Origin: Anniella stebbinsi
Lineage: Eukaryota; Chordata; Lepidosauria; Squamata; Anniellidae
Direction: 5' to 3'
NCBI GenBank assembly: GCA_029215795.1
Contig: JARDYH010000001.1
Location: 193,881,654-193,945,653 of the forward strand
Length of the DNA: 64,000 bases
The translations under genes and the position numbers were made by a program. Shown here in pieces: positions 34,225 to 44,345 of this stretch. The notes beneath the pieces are model-generated. The model ran no database searches. It saw nothing but the letters and a program-made list of their open reading frames with translations, and had not been told where the DNA came from. Numbering within the stretch: the first letter of the stretch is position 1; each line of letters begins with the position of its first letter.

Positions 34225-34980
34225 AGGAAAGGGTGGGACTAGAGGAATGAAAGTAGAGTCTCCTTTCCTGTATCTACCCTGTCCCTTGGGAAGTATAAAC
34301 AAGGCGGTGTTGGGAAGAAAGTATCCCAAATGGGGATGGGATTATGGGAGCAGCTCAGTCTGTACTGAATGAGAAGATGCTCCAATGGAAGAGCCAAGCC
34401 AGACTTGGCAGCTTTATACAACCAAATGGATCCCAGTTGTGTCACCTGATCTCTTCAGAATTGCATCTACATTAGTACCCTGACCTCTTGCAGCACTAGT
34501 TCTGTGGCAGAAATAAAGCCAAAAAAAGCTCCCTCTGCTATCAAGCTGTCATGGTGGCACAGAAAGGAAGGGGCTTGGGTCTCACAGCTACAGTCCCCAG
34601 TTTGAGACCCCTGGCACCTTGCCATTAATAGAGATCTTATTGCTGATGTGGCTCACCACTCAATTTCTTTCTCTAGAGGTCTGCACCCAGTTCAGAAATA
34701 GGACATGGATTAAGATCCAGAGGTGGCATTAGCACTATTTACGTCAATCTGCAGAAGGCAACACCTTTGCTGTACTGGCAAATGGCAAGGAGACCTAGAA
34801 ATGCCTTGATACTTTCTGTCCATTAACTGTTGGGCACCAAGGAATGGGACTGGCTGGTAGGGATTGGTGAGCTTGATGGTATAGACCCTATATTAAAGGG
34901 AAATGAGGAAAGACTGGAAAACAAGCCAGAGATTTTGAACATGGTGGGCAGAACCAACCTAACCCTCTCAGATAGCGTCT
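34225..34980. other. MYL1 intron 1, nothing recognised
   Basis: No exon or named repeat seen in this stretch. Confidence 0.35.
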
Positions 34981-34982
34981 AA

Positions 34983-35313
34983 GGGTGCCTCTACAAGAGT
35001 GATTTAAAGCTCTTTCAAGGTGCATTAAATTTTTTACCTCTACAAGAGCTTTTTCTGTCCGATTATGAGTATTATCGAATGCGCATTAAATAGCTAGTTT
35101 TAATTTACCGCGGCAGTTAAAGAGCATTTTGACCATGTGAACAAGCGATTCTCCGCATTAAACACCTTCAAAGCGTGTTTCATACAACCGGTAAGGCAAC
35201 CAGTTATGCGCTTAACCACCTCCTGCGTATAGTGATTTGCCGTAAAAGCGATTCCGAGAAGATGCGCATAATCGGACAACCAGGCGTCAAACCGAATTCT
35301 TGTAGAGGGGACC
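34983..35313 (+). mobile_element. MITE family A, copy 7
   Basis: Starts GGGTGCCTCTACAAGAGTG and ends CTTGTAGAGGGGACC, 331 bp. The block with the GGAGCGCAAATCGGG phrase is deleted after the second CTCTACAAGAGC, perhaps by slippage between the two near-identical CTCTACAAGAGCG words. Confidence 0.88.
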
Positions 35314-35340
35314 GTGGAGCTGCTTTCATGCCAGTAGACA

Positions 35341-35540
35341 GGGGTACCTCTAGACGGACAGTTTCCGTCGACATGTCTTCGCACTGGCAGCAATTGCGTT
35401 ACATGATGTAGCTGCCAATGCGAAGACATCTAGGGGCAAAGGGGCTTTGCCGCGAACTAAAAAAGTCAGCCATTAAACACGACTTTTTTAGTTAGCGGCA
35501 GTCCTCCCCCATTTAAAGTTGTTTAAATAAAAAACCGACG
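35341..35540 (+). mobile_element. Unclassified repeat family F, copy 1, with a 19-bp hairpin
   Basis: Begins GGGGTACCTCTAGACGG. It is related to the reverse strand of 42935-43077 (shared ordered words CCTCTAGA(C/T)GG, a GATGATG/CATGATG core, CAT(C/T)TAGGGGCAAA). It holds a hairpin: 35373-35391 pairs with 35411-35429 at 18 of 19 positions around a 19-base loop. The downstream limit is arbitrary. Confidence 0.55.
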
Positions 35541-36572
35541 TGCCTCCACTGTCCTCCCCATTTGTAAAAAAAAAACAAAAACACTTACCTGGGAGTAGGG
35601 GAACTGAGGCTCCCAGTCCCCCTCCAGCAGCTGCGCCGCTGGCACGGGCGGCAACAAAAGAAAAGGTGCCGTCGCAGCCCTTACATCAGGACTGGTGTAA
35701 GGGGCGTAAATGTGCCGCACGACGCCGGGGAGGCGTCAGGGCGCAGCGCTTCTGGCAGCGTGAAGATGAGTCCCAGGAGTTCTACTGGCCAAAGAGGAAT
35801 TTCTCTTGTCCCTGAGGCCCCAATTACACTTGTGGAAAGCCAGCAGTAGACCCCAAAACAATAAGTTTTGTGGACAGAGTAGAGGCAGCTTTAGATCCAC
35901 TGGATCCCAACCCCCTCTGTTCCCCCAGGATCAGACCTCCTGCCCACACCAGCCTCAAACTAACATATACATTTTCTGTCCTATTGATTTCAATGGGAGG
36001 GTGGGGGGTTAATCATGGGAGGGGGCAGGACAGGAAATGGTAAATCATCCCTTCCAAGCTGGCAGGAATCCACTGCTTTACTCCTCCCCCGCTTAGGATT
36101 GCTCCATAAGGACATAGTCCATATAGCTGTCAAACGTCCCGGGTTTTAAGAACCATCCTATGTTTTAAAATATCACCCCTTATTCTATATCACCAGAGCC
36201 CTGTTAAGCATAATGAATATCCATGAGACGCAAGAATGCTAAGGTGCCCCTTTATTATGTGTGATAATAGCAATCTCAGTCTGGTTCTTATTGTAGCCAA
36301 AATGGCACCATCTGTCTACAACAGGGAGGTATCTGCTGGCTCAGGGGAACCTGTCCTACTTTACAGAAATACACAAAACCTTTAGGGAGGAAACTCCAAG
36401 GAGGGCACCCCACCCCCAAAAAACAGTGGCTATGGACCATTAGGGAAGAATGGAGTATCCTGAACAAGAGCTCCACAATGCAACATTTTGGTGCAGATCC
36501 CATTAATTATGTGTCATTTTTTATTTAGGACAAGTTCTAGGGCTGAATATTGATAGGTACATAAGAAGCTGC

Positions 36573-36900
36573 CCTATATGCAGTGGAGGCTGGTGGTTCT
36601 GATGTCAGTGGGGTGGCGAGTCCACTCCAGGTTTCAGTCCACATCTTTGATAGTTCAGTCAGAAGTCTAAGCTTCCATATCTTGGCTGGCTCCTTTGAGT
36701 TCTGACTAGTTTTGACTGAAACGCAGAGCCAGCAGCCTCCACTGCTTATATGAAGTCAGACGGTAGGTCCATCTAGTCCAGTTCTGCCTCCAATGGCTAG
36801 TAGTGGCTTTCCAAGATCTCAGGGAGAGAAATGTCTTTCCCTGCAGCTTAAGATCCCTTTGACTAAAAATTGTATGTGGCTAGGTAATCAGCTCTGTAGT
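36573..36900 (+). mobile_element. Interspersed SINE-like repeat interrupted by a MITE
   Basis: The two outer pieces, ACATAAGAAGCTGCCCTATATG before and GAAGTCAGACGGTAGGTCC, CATCTAGTCCAGTTCTGCC, GGCTTTCCAAGATCTCAGGG after, form one common reptilian repeat when the 164-bp insert and one duplicated octamer are removed. Confidence 0.7.
36581..36744. mobile_element. 164-bp hAT-like MITE with 8-bp TSD
   Basis: CAGTGGAGGCTGGTGG at the left is answered by CCAGCAGCCTCCACTG at the right, close to perfect inverted repeats with the CAGTG tip usual for hAT elements. CCTATATG (36573-36580) and CTTATATG (36745-36752) flank it, matching at 7 of 8. The element has no coding capacity and splits an older repeat. 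Confidence 0.88.
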
Positions 36901-36963
36901 AGGCTGTCTGGACCCAATAGGCCAAATCAAATCTCAACATTGAGCTCATCTGTAAACTCACAG

Positions 36964-37308
36964 ATGCCCCTCTACAAGGATTTGCTTTTGTGCCCGGTTA
37001 GGCGATTATGCGCATAATCGCTGAAGCGCATTTACGCCTCATACCTCTGCACGAGAGGCGGTGAAGCTCATTAACGGATGACCAAAATGTGCTTTACAAG
37101 TAGTTAATGCGCATCAGCGCTTGTTCACACAGTCAAAATGTGCTTTAACAGCCGGAGCAAAATAAAACTCGCTGTTTAACGCACATTCAATAATGCGCAT
37201 AATCGGAAAGATAACGCGCCTCTACGCCCGATTTGTGCTCCATTCTTGTAGAGGTAAAAAAAATTCAGCGCCTTGAAAGAGCTTTAACCCTCTCTTGTAG
37301 AGGCAGCC
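36964..37308 (-). mobile_element. MITE family A, copy 8
   Basis: Minus orientation: starts ATGCCCCTCTACAAGG and ends CTTGTAGAGGCAGCC, 345 bp, with the GCGATTATGCGCATAATCGC palindrome near its left end. No target duplication can be read. Confidence 0.87.
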
Positions 37309-37542
37309 TGGGTGTCTTTGGGAAGTCATGGTAGGTGAGATAAAGCAGAGCACATATGTGCGCATGCTTACGCCAAACTTCTATCCCAATCCTTTCCACT
37401 GTTGCGCTGGAAGCGCAGGTGTCTGCTGCAGCTGCCCGCCAAACAGCTTTCTGTACCCCCACTTCTTCTAGAACCGTCAATCCTGTGACCCAGCTACACT
37501 TCCTGGCCCTTTTGGTGTATTCAGTTCCGAATGGCCGCCAAT

Positions 37543-37862
37543 TAGGGTGACGAGATAAAATCCAGGTCAGGGCTCATGTAACTTTAACAGTTGTAGAGAA
37601 AAGGGAATTTCAGCCAGTGTCATTTGTATGCAATTAGTTCCTGGTGATATTCCCTCTTCATCACAACAGTTAAAGGTGCAGGCACTATACTAGAGTGACC
37701 ATATACAAAAGAAGGCAGGGCCCCTGCAACTTTAACTGTTGTGATGAAGAGGGAATTTCACCAGGAACTAATTGCATACAAATGACACTGGCCGAAATTC
37801 CTTTTTCTCTACAACTGTTAAAGTTACATGAGCCCTGACCTGGATTTTATCTCGTCACCCTA
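37543..37862. mobile_element. Foldback MITE family B, copy 5
   Basis: 320 bp, tips TAGGGTGACGAGATAAAATC and GATTTTATCTCGTCACCCTA. Both tips carry the same changed base (ACGAG against CTCGT), so the change predates, or was copied between, the two arms. Flanks CCGCCAAT and CTGCCAAT match at 7 of 8. Confidence 0.92.
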
Positions 37863-37869
37863 CTGCCAA

Positions 37870-38400
37870 TGCACGGTTGTTACTGATGTGTGGTGCACCC
37901 ATCTTCCTTTCCCACCTTCCAGTCACCCATTTATTGCTAATATGGTTGCTTTGCGGTATGTCGGTTGCACAGATACCAAACCCACATTGGCTATCACCTG
38001 CCACACGATTAGTGAAAAGGAACAGAATTCTTGTCCTCATGTGTGAATTCCCCCCCCCCCCCGGTTCACCTGTTTTCAAGCATTTCTCCATCGGCTGTGC
38101 ACTTCCATGCTGTCTGATTCCAATGCTTGCAGTGCTCACCTGACATGACGGCTTTTTGAATATTTCTCTTGGAGGCTGGGCCGTCCTCCTTCCCTGTGCC
38201 GGAGGAAAGAGGAGAACAAAATGGAAAGAGGGAGAGCAAACATCAGCACTTGCAGCGAGGTCCTCTCCCTCCCCCATTACACAGGCAGGATATCATGATG
38301 CCTTGCAGGAGCATTGATCCAAGCTAGCAAAATACGATTGGAGCACACGTGTGTTTCATTCACAAGAGTGAAAGGGTGTGTGTGTGTGTTGAAAGACTCT
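37870..38400. other. MYL1 intron 1, nothing recognised
   Basis: Contains a poly-C tract (38050) and short GT repeat (38377); no exon or repeat identified. Confidence 0.35.
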
Positions 38401-38444
38401 TAATTTGCCACTGTAAAGTTGCATCAGTGATGGGAGGTAGGGCT

Positions 38445-38640
38445 GTTCCTACAGCTCATAGAATGAAGCTCAGAGGCACGCTGGGACTCCGCGTCTCCAA
38501 GTCCATCTTGGCCATGCTGCGCCACCCAGTGGCTTCCCCGGAGCATAACCACGTCATGCAGCGGATCAGGTTGCAGCCACAAAGCAAGAGGATGAAATAC
38601 AAGGGCCGAAACAAGAGGATTTCTGAGTAGTGGATTTGGC
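38445..38640 (-). other. Unrecognised GC-richer segment with a minus-strand hydrophobic frame
   Basis: Between repeats lies about 190 bp of better-composed sequence. On the minus strand one frame reads YSEILLFRPLYFILLLCGCN followed by LIRCMTWLCSG and a polar stretch, ending at a stop near 38457; it contains a likely membrane segment. It has no clear start in frame and may begin at the AG of CCCGACAG. The plus strand has another frame (to 38630) rich in Arg/Lys. I recognise neither. It could be a relic exon, a retrocopy piece or chance. Confidence 0.25.
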
Positions 38641-38716
38641 TGTCGGGCTAATAAACAGGATGCAGTACAATAAGGACAATGGGGCACAAATCCGATAAAA
38701 AGCTGGTTATGACTAA

Positions 38717-39276
38717 GAGCCTATCTACACACGCAGGATAAAACACTTTGAAAATGTTTTGAAAACTGTATATTAGGCTGACCATCTGAAAAGGAGGACA
38801 GGGCTCATGTAACTTTAACAGTTGTAGGGAAAAGGGAATTTCAGCCAGTGTCATTTATATGCAATTAGTTCCTGGTGAAATTCCCTCTTCATCACAACAG
38901 TTAAAGCTGCAGCCACTATACTAGAGTGACCATGTACAAAAGAAGGCAGGGCCCCTGCAACTTTAACTGTTGTGATGAAGAGGGAATTTCACCAGGAACT
39001 AATTGCATACAAATGACACTGGCTCGAATTCCCTTTTCTCTACAACTGTTAAAGTTACATGAGCCCTGTCCTCCTTTTCATATGGTCAGCCTACTGTATA
39101 TGGAGTGTGTCCTGGGCTCCAACAGTTCTCAAAACTATCAGCCTATCTACACTACTGCTTTAAAACTGCTTGAAATGGTTTATAACAGTTTTGACAACTG
39201 TTGGGGCCCAGGACACTCTCCATATACAGTTTTCAAAATGTTTCAAAGTGTTTTATCCTGCGTGTGTAGATAGGCG
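38717..39276. mobile_element. MITE family D, copy 2, interrupted by family B copy 6
   Basis: The outer ends GAGCCTATCTACACACGCAG and CTGCGTGTGTAGATAGGCG are inverted repeats. The interior includes TTTGAAAATG and CTCCATATACAGTTTTC blocks in inverted order. A family B element sits at 38774-39093 with its own 8-bp duplication. Removing it leaves a foldback of about 230 bp. Flanks TAA/AAA. Confidence 0.85.
38774..39093. mobile_element. Foldback MITE family B, copy 6 (perfect 8-bp TSD, nested in family D)
   Basis: 320 bp, TAGGCTGACCATCTGAAAAG to CTTTTCATATGGTCAGCCTA, flanked by CTGTATAT at 38766-38773 and 39094-39101, a perfect octamer duplication. Long arms pair through TAACTTTAACAGTTGTAGGG and its partner. 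Confidence 0.94.
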
Positions 39277-39443
39277 AAATTAAGGGTGAAGATAGACAGA
39301 CTTTCTAAGAGTAATGGCAGTGGTTTGAAACACACATTTACTGTATTCCAAGGGATATATCTTCAGGACAGTGAAAGTATGTTGAAACTACCTCCACCAC
39401 TCTTAGAAATTAATATATGCATTCACCCTAAGGAGACTTAAGT

Positions 39444-39530
39444 TAGTCACTGCTAACCCTATGCACATTTACTTGGGAATATGACCCTATTGTAGACAGT
39501 GGGTCATACTTTTGAGTAAATACCCATACT
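39444..39530. repeat. Short foldback repeat, family G
   Basis: CTATGCACATTTACTTGGG against TTTTGAGTAAATACCCATA; an imperfect, old copy. Confidence 0.5.
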
Positions 39531-39581
39531 TGCAGCCAAATGCTATCTCATCCATGTTTAGAAAGTTCAGTGGGTCTAACT

Positions 39582-39901
39582 TAGGGTGACCAGATAAAAT
39601 CCAGGTCAGGGCTCATGTAACTTTAACAGTTGTAGAGAAAAGGGAATTTCAGCCAGTGTCATTTGTATGCAATTAGTTCCTGGGGAAATTCCCTCTTCAT
39701 CACAACAGTTAAAGTTGCAGGCACTATACTAGAGTGACCATATACAAAAGAAGGCAGAGACCCTGCAACTTTAACTGTTGTGATGAAGAGGAAATTTCAC
39801 CAGGAACTAATTGCATACAAATAACTCTGGCTGAAATTCCCTTTTCTCTACAACTGTTAAAGTTACATGAGCCCTGACCTGGATTTTATCTGGTCACCCT
39901 A
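39582..39901. mobile_element. Foldback MITE family B, copy 7
   Basis: 320 bp with TAGGGTGACCAGATAAAATC tips as in copies 4 and 5. Flanks GTCTAACT and (G)CTCTAACT are nearly the same, a slightly changed target duplication. Confidence 0.92.
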
Positions 39902-40170
39902 GCTCTAACTGCCATACACTGCCCTAGCAGCAGCTAACATTTCCTGGATTGGACCCAGTATTCCTAAATAGGTAATATAAGTGAGGAAAGTACAAAAAGC
40001 CCAACATCTTTTCTTTTTCTTCTATGATATGTAATGATATAACATAAGACATATGAGGACAGATAGCAGAGCAGCCAGTTTGAGAGCTCGTGGCCCAATA
40101 TAGCTTTAAAATGGATTATTTTGCAGGTATTGAAGTGTTTGTGTGAAATGACGGTGCAGTGGAAAAGCAG

Positions 40171-40335
40171 CAGGGCTGGTCTAGTGAGGTGGTCATCTGA
40201 GGTAGCTGATTTTGAGTGTCATGAAAAGGCAGCAAGCTCTTAATTTTCAATTTTATTATTATTGTATTTTTACTGCCAGGGAGGGAGGGGATAGGCTTGA
40301 GATGTCTTTAGTATCTGTCTCAGGTGCTAAAATAA
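40171..40335 (+). mobile_element. Probable hAT-like element fragment (family J)
   Basis: Starts CAGGGCTGGTCTAGTGAGG and continues GAGGTAGCTGATTTTGAGTG, the reverse of the wording at 7300-7525. The right end is not clear. Confidence 0.5.
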
Positions 40336-40460
40336 CTTGATTCTCCTTCAGTACTATGCCCCACCTTGGGCAGCAAAATGTATTCAGCTGGTTCTGAAAA
40401 GCAGGGCAGTCTTATTGCAACAGATCTCTGTTTAACAGTTAAAACTGATTCAGCTGAATA

Positions 40461-40780
40461 TAGGCTGAACATATTAAAAGGAGGTCAGGGCTCATGTAAC
40501 TTTAACAGTTGTAGAGAAAAGGGAATTTCAGCCAGTGTCATTTGTATGCAATTAGTTCCTGGTGAAATTCCCTCTTCATCACAACAGTTAAAGTTACAGG
40601 GGCCCTGCCTTCTTTTGTATATGGTCACTCTAGTATAGTGCCTGCACCTTTAACTGTTGCGATGAAGAGGGAATTTCACCAGGAACTAATTGCATACAAA
40701 TGACACTGGCTGAAATTCCCTTTTCCCTACAACTGTTAAAGTTACATGAGCCCTGACCTCCTTTTTATATGGTCAGCCTA
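40461..40780. mobile_element. Foldback MITE family B, copy 8 (perfect 8-bp TSD)
   Basis: 320 bp, TAGGCTGAACATATTAAAAG to CTTTTTATATGGTCAGCCTA, flanked by GCTGAATA at 40453-40460 and 40781-40788. Its central segment is inverted relative to copies 5-7 (TGGTCACTCTAGTATAGTGC instead of GCACTATACTAGAGTGACCA), so the middle can flip. Confidence 0.94.
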
Positions 40781-41098
40781 GCTGAATATAAATGAGCACG
40801 TCTTGCATGGATGGATGGATGCTACATGACAAAAGAGTACCATTGCTGCTAGGATTATGGGCATGAAACCTAACGTACAACAGCCCATGGATTCTGGGCT
40901 GTTTGTTAACCACCCCACCCCATCCAACCACCCTCATCAGGTTTGGACATCACAAAAAGCATTGCCTGGTGAGGGTAAGTATGTCAATTGGGAGGCATGC
41001 AACCTGCACTTACAGGGTAGTTAAAAAGCCATCATGGCTCATTAACCACTCTGCAATCGTGCAAACTAGGTTGATAAGATGATAGTTGCCAATACATT

Positions 41099-41451
41099 GG
41101 CCCAGTTCACACAATCACCACAGCTTAAACAAGCCATGATAGCTTGTTTAAACTGCAGCACGTGCCAGGTGCCATTTGCCTAATTACTCGCCCAGGCGCA
41201 GCTTGTTATGCTATCCAAACTCAAGTGGGGGGGGGGCACTTGTTTGAGGGGGAAACAACCCTCAGATAACCCATAGTTTGTTGTTGGGTTATTTGAGATT
41301 TGTTTTCCCATCAAACAAACCATGCAGCCCAGGTTCAGATTACACAACATGCTACGCCCAGGTGGTAATTAGGCAAATGGCACCTGGCACGCACCAGCAT
41401 GCACTGAAACTTAAACAAGCCACTTAAACAGTGATTGTGCAAACCAGGGCC
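41099..41451. mobile_element. MITE family H
   Basis: GGCCCAGTTCACACAATCACC at the left and GTGATTGTGCAAACCAGGGCC at the right are inverted; AGGTGCCATTTGCCTAATTA near 41168 answers TAATTAGGCAAATGGCACCT near 41367. Flanks ATT and TTT match at 2 of 3. A second partial copy may run over 40900-41080 (GATGGC, GCAATCGTGCAAACTAGG). Confidence 0.78.
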
Positions 41452-41454
41452 TTT

Positions 41455-42600
41455 TCCCATGGAAAAGATGGTTTGGGGTTGTAATGCTCACAACTGATGA
41501 ACCTGTATATGAATTTCAGGAACTAAGGTACTTGCACAACTTCATATTCCAAATCAAACATTGCATTGGCTACTGCATGATATCTGATGAAGCCTGCTTA
41601 GTGTTGAAGCTGTGTGATGATGGTGTGTACGCATGTCATTGTACTGTGGATTTTGGCATATTTTGACAATTGTTTTAAATGGCTGTTACATTTACTTCTC
41701 AACCAGGTCATCACTGAATGAGAACTGCAAGTGGTATAAGGAGAAAAGGTAAACCGGTAATTGCATTGACAAACAACTCACAGTAGTACAAAGAAGACAA
41801 AAAATGCTTGTCTAATAAAAGAAACTATGTATTTCCACTCCTCCAGCCCCAGTTACACTAAGACAAAATAGCACAATCAGGAAATCTGCCAACATAATGT
41901 ACTTAAAATAGCATATACTGTTAAAGTCATATCTGATATGGTATTAGCACCATTTTGCTCCGATAGCATAATTTTGCACAACAGCAATGGTCAGAGGTGA
42001 TCTCTCTCTGGACCTAGGCATTTATGTGATGCAAAGAGGATGGCTTTTGAGAGGAAATCCTCAACACCCTCAAAAGGGTAGGATGAGAGGGCTGACATTT
42101 TACCCAAGGCTTGTCAAAGTGATCTGAGGGTTCTCCTGCCCGACAGAAGTATAAAATTGGAAGTGATCAATTGGACCAATAAGTCTGGTCCCCAGTTCTA
42201 AATGTGCATAGCCATTACCTAAACATAGCTTTCTAATTAATTGGATGATGGAAGTCCCTAGAAGTCTGTGCTTTGCAGGAGATTACACAGGGAATCGCCC
42301 CACCCTGTAGGGGCCCTTGTAGGGTGGGAGGCTGTAGCAACCAACTGTGCCTATGGTCTTTGCCTATCAAATGTAATTATACTGCCAATTAACCAAATTG
42401 CAGGTGACAAGATGTGCTGTAACTGTGATGTATGGATATTGTTGGTTTTTAAATGTCAGAAAGTATATAATTAAGAAAAGGAAGAGCTACACTTTTGTAT
42501 ATCCACTCAGGATAAACATGAAGAAAAAGCTTATGTTGGAGTTGCTTAGAGAGGCAATGGAATCTCCTTCCAATGAGAAGGAATTAAGGCACAAGATTGA
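41455..42600. other. MYL1 intron 1, nothing recognised
   Basis: Open frames of 60-70 codons (for example 41484-41666) have no recognisable domain. No named repeat seen. Confidence 0.35.
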
Positions 42601-42778
42601 ACAAGTTTTTTAAAAAAAAAACACACACACACACAACCAGGGACACATTGGGCATGTGGAGTCCTGATTTAGTGCATTTTTTTTTTAAAAAAACTTGTGT
42701 ATTATTTCTTTTTTATTACTGGAAGCACTGCAGGGTCCATGGAGGCACAGAGGCAGTCTGTGGCCATTGGGCTCATTG

Positions 42779-42820
42779 GTCCGCCCCTCCTCCTCCTCCT
42801 CCCCCCTCCTCCTCCTCCTA
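42779..42820. repeat. (CTC)n-type low-complexity tract
   Basis: A CCTCCTCCTCCT run with a short C interruption is visible; on the other strand it makes a spurious Glu-rich frame. Confidence 0.9.
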
Positions 42821-42934
42821 TCCAGCCATGGTGACCAATTAGGGCTCACTATTGGCTGGGACATGCCTCCAGCACAACACTGGAGCAAGGTGACAGACAG
42901 TTCATCCACATCTGTGCCTTGCTGGGAGGAAAAA

Positions 42935-43077
42935 GTTGCGGTAAGTAGGCAACTTTTTAAAAGCGCGTCTTTGAGGGTTTGCCCCTAAATGGCTTTGGGA
43001 TGGCGGCTGCATCATCTGCCCGAAATGCCACCACTGTGCATTTACTGCGGGGCAAACAAGCCATCTAGAGGTACCCC
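42935..43077 (-). mobile_element. Unclassified repeat family F, copy 2
   Basis: Reverse strand begins GGGGTACCTCTAGATGG and keeps the ordered words of copy 1 at 35341. The far boundary is unclear. Confidence 0.5.
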
Positions 43078-43275
43078 AGTTGTGACAGTATGGTGCTGCC
43101 TGTGTACCAACCAAATATAAGATAGAGCTTTAGCTGTCTTAAGTAAAAGAATTTTTTGCTTCCGCATCTAAAAATGTGAAGACAAGGTTGCTGTGAGAAG
43201 GTTCTATTGGATACTCCCGAAGAATTCTTACAGTAGAGCTGGCCAAGAACCCAAGTTTAATTTTCCTGAGACTGT

Positions 43276-43354
43276 GAGCCTATCTACACTACTGCTTTAT
43301 TAACCGGTTTAAAACTGTTATAAACCATTTTAAAGCAGTAGTGTAGATAGGCTC
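43276..43354. mobile_element. MITE family D, minimal 79-bp copy (TSD TGT)
   Basis: A compact foldback: its first 24 bases, starting GAGCCTATCTACACTACTGC, are perfectly repeated in reverse complement at the end. TGT flanks it at 43273-43275 and 43355-43357. The best evidence for the true ends of family D. Confidence 0.93.
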
Positions 43355-44157
43355 TGTGACTAAAGGATCAAACTTTTGAAAGGAGCAAGGCTGTATATTT
43401 TGGTAGTAACTATTAAAGGCATGTCATATGCAAGGAGATATCCAACAGTAGACTTTAAACATGTTCCTTGGAGATATATTTGGCTCTCTCACTAGTAACA
43501 GGTTGAAGCCGTGTGGTTCTTTTTAATGGCAGGTAGCAATAGCCCGGGTTGTGTTGATGCTTCAACATGACCACTGGGAGGCACACCAAAATAGATAGCC
43601 CCCTTGGAACTCGCTATAAATGTCGTTGGCATTGTGTTTCCTTTATGCCTTGTAGATTAGAAAAGGAGTTACCAAGTGAACTAAAGTGCTTAAGCTGAAT
43701 TTATTTGATCTACCCCTTAAGGTGTCATAAATCCAAGATCTACATTAAATGTAAAATCAGCCCTTGTTACTTCCATTTCTAACGCAAAAGGCTAGAAGCC
43801 ATACATAGTTCTCTAGTGTGTAACCTTGTAGATGGATGTAGGCTTTGCTTGTAGAGATTTTGTTCCTGTAAATTAATTTGGTCTTGATCCTGAACATGCA
43901 TATGTTATGCATATCTGAAGTCTATAGCTGTTAAGCGGTCTCATTCCTTGATCAAGAGGAATAATTAAAGACATTTTTCATTGCTGAAAAGCATTTCTGA
44001 CTGCTGAAGAAAAATCTATAGAAAACCAAGGTCAAATAAGTGTTGGTCTTGACTGAGGCTGCAATCCACATGCCCCACTGAATCAATGAGACTCTGAGCC
44101 ATATGTCCCACAGAAACCAATGGAACAGGCTAGTCACAGTTAAATTGCTTTCACTGG

Positions 44158-44345
44158 GAATCACAATACAATCCTATGTATGTTTACTTGGATGTAATTC
44201 CCATTCTGTCTGGCGGGGCTTACTCCCTAGTATAATATTTTAGGATTGCAGTCACAAGGTGCGGTCCTAAAACAGACTTACTAGGAAGTAAGCCCCATTT
44301 AGTGCAGCATGGTTTACTTCTGAGTAAGGAATGCATTGTGAATTG
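44158..44345. repeat. Two adjacent family G repeats
   Basis: AATCCTATGTATGTTTACTTGG ... TTTTAGGATTGCAG (44167-44252) is followed by a second, less complete unit with GGAAGTAAGCCCCATTTAG. Confidence 0.6.

Noticed and set aside
37855..38277. 140-codon minus frame and 88-codon plus frame
   Set aside because: Overlapping frames on opposite strands crossing a poly-C tract; no domain recognised.
42597..42909. Pro/Ser- and Glu-rich frames
   Set aside because: They come from the poly-A, (AC)n and (CTC)n low-complexity tracts.
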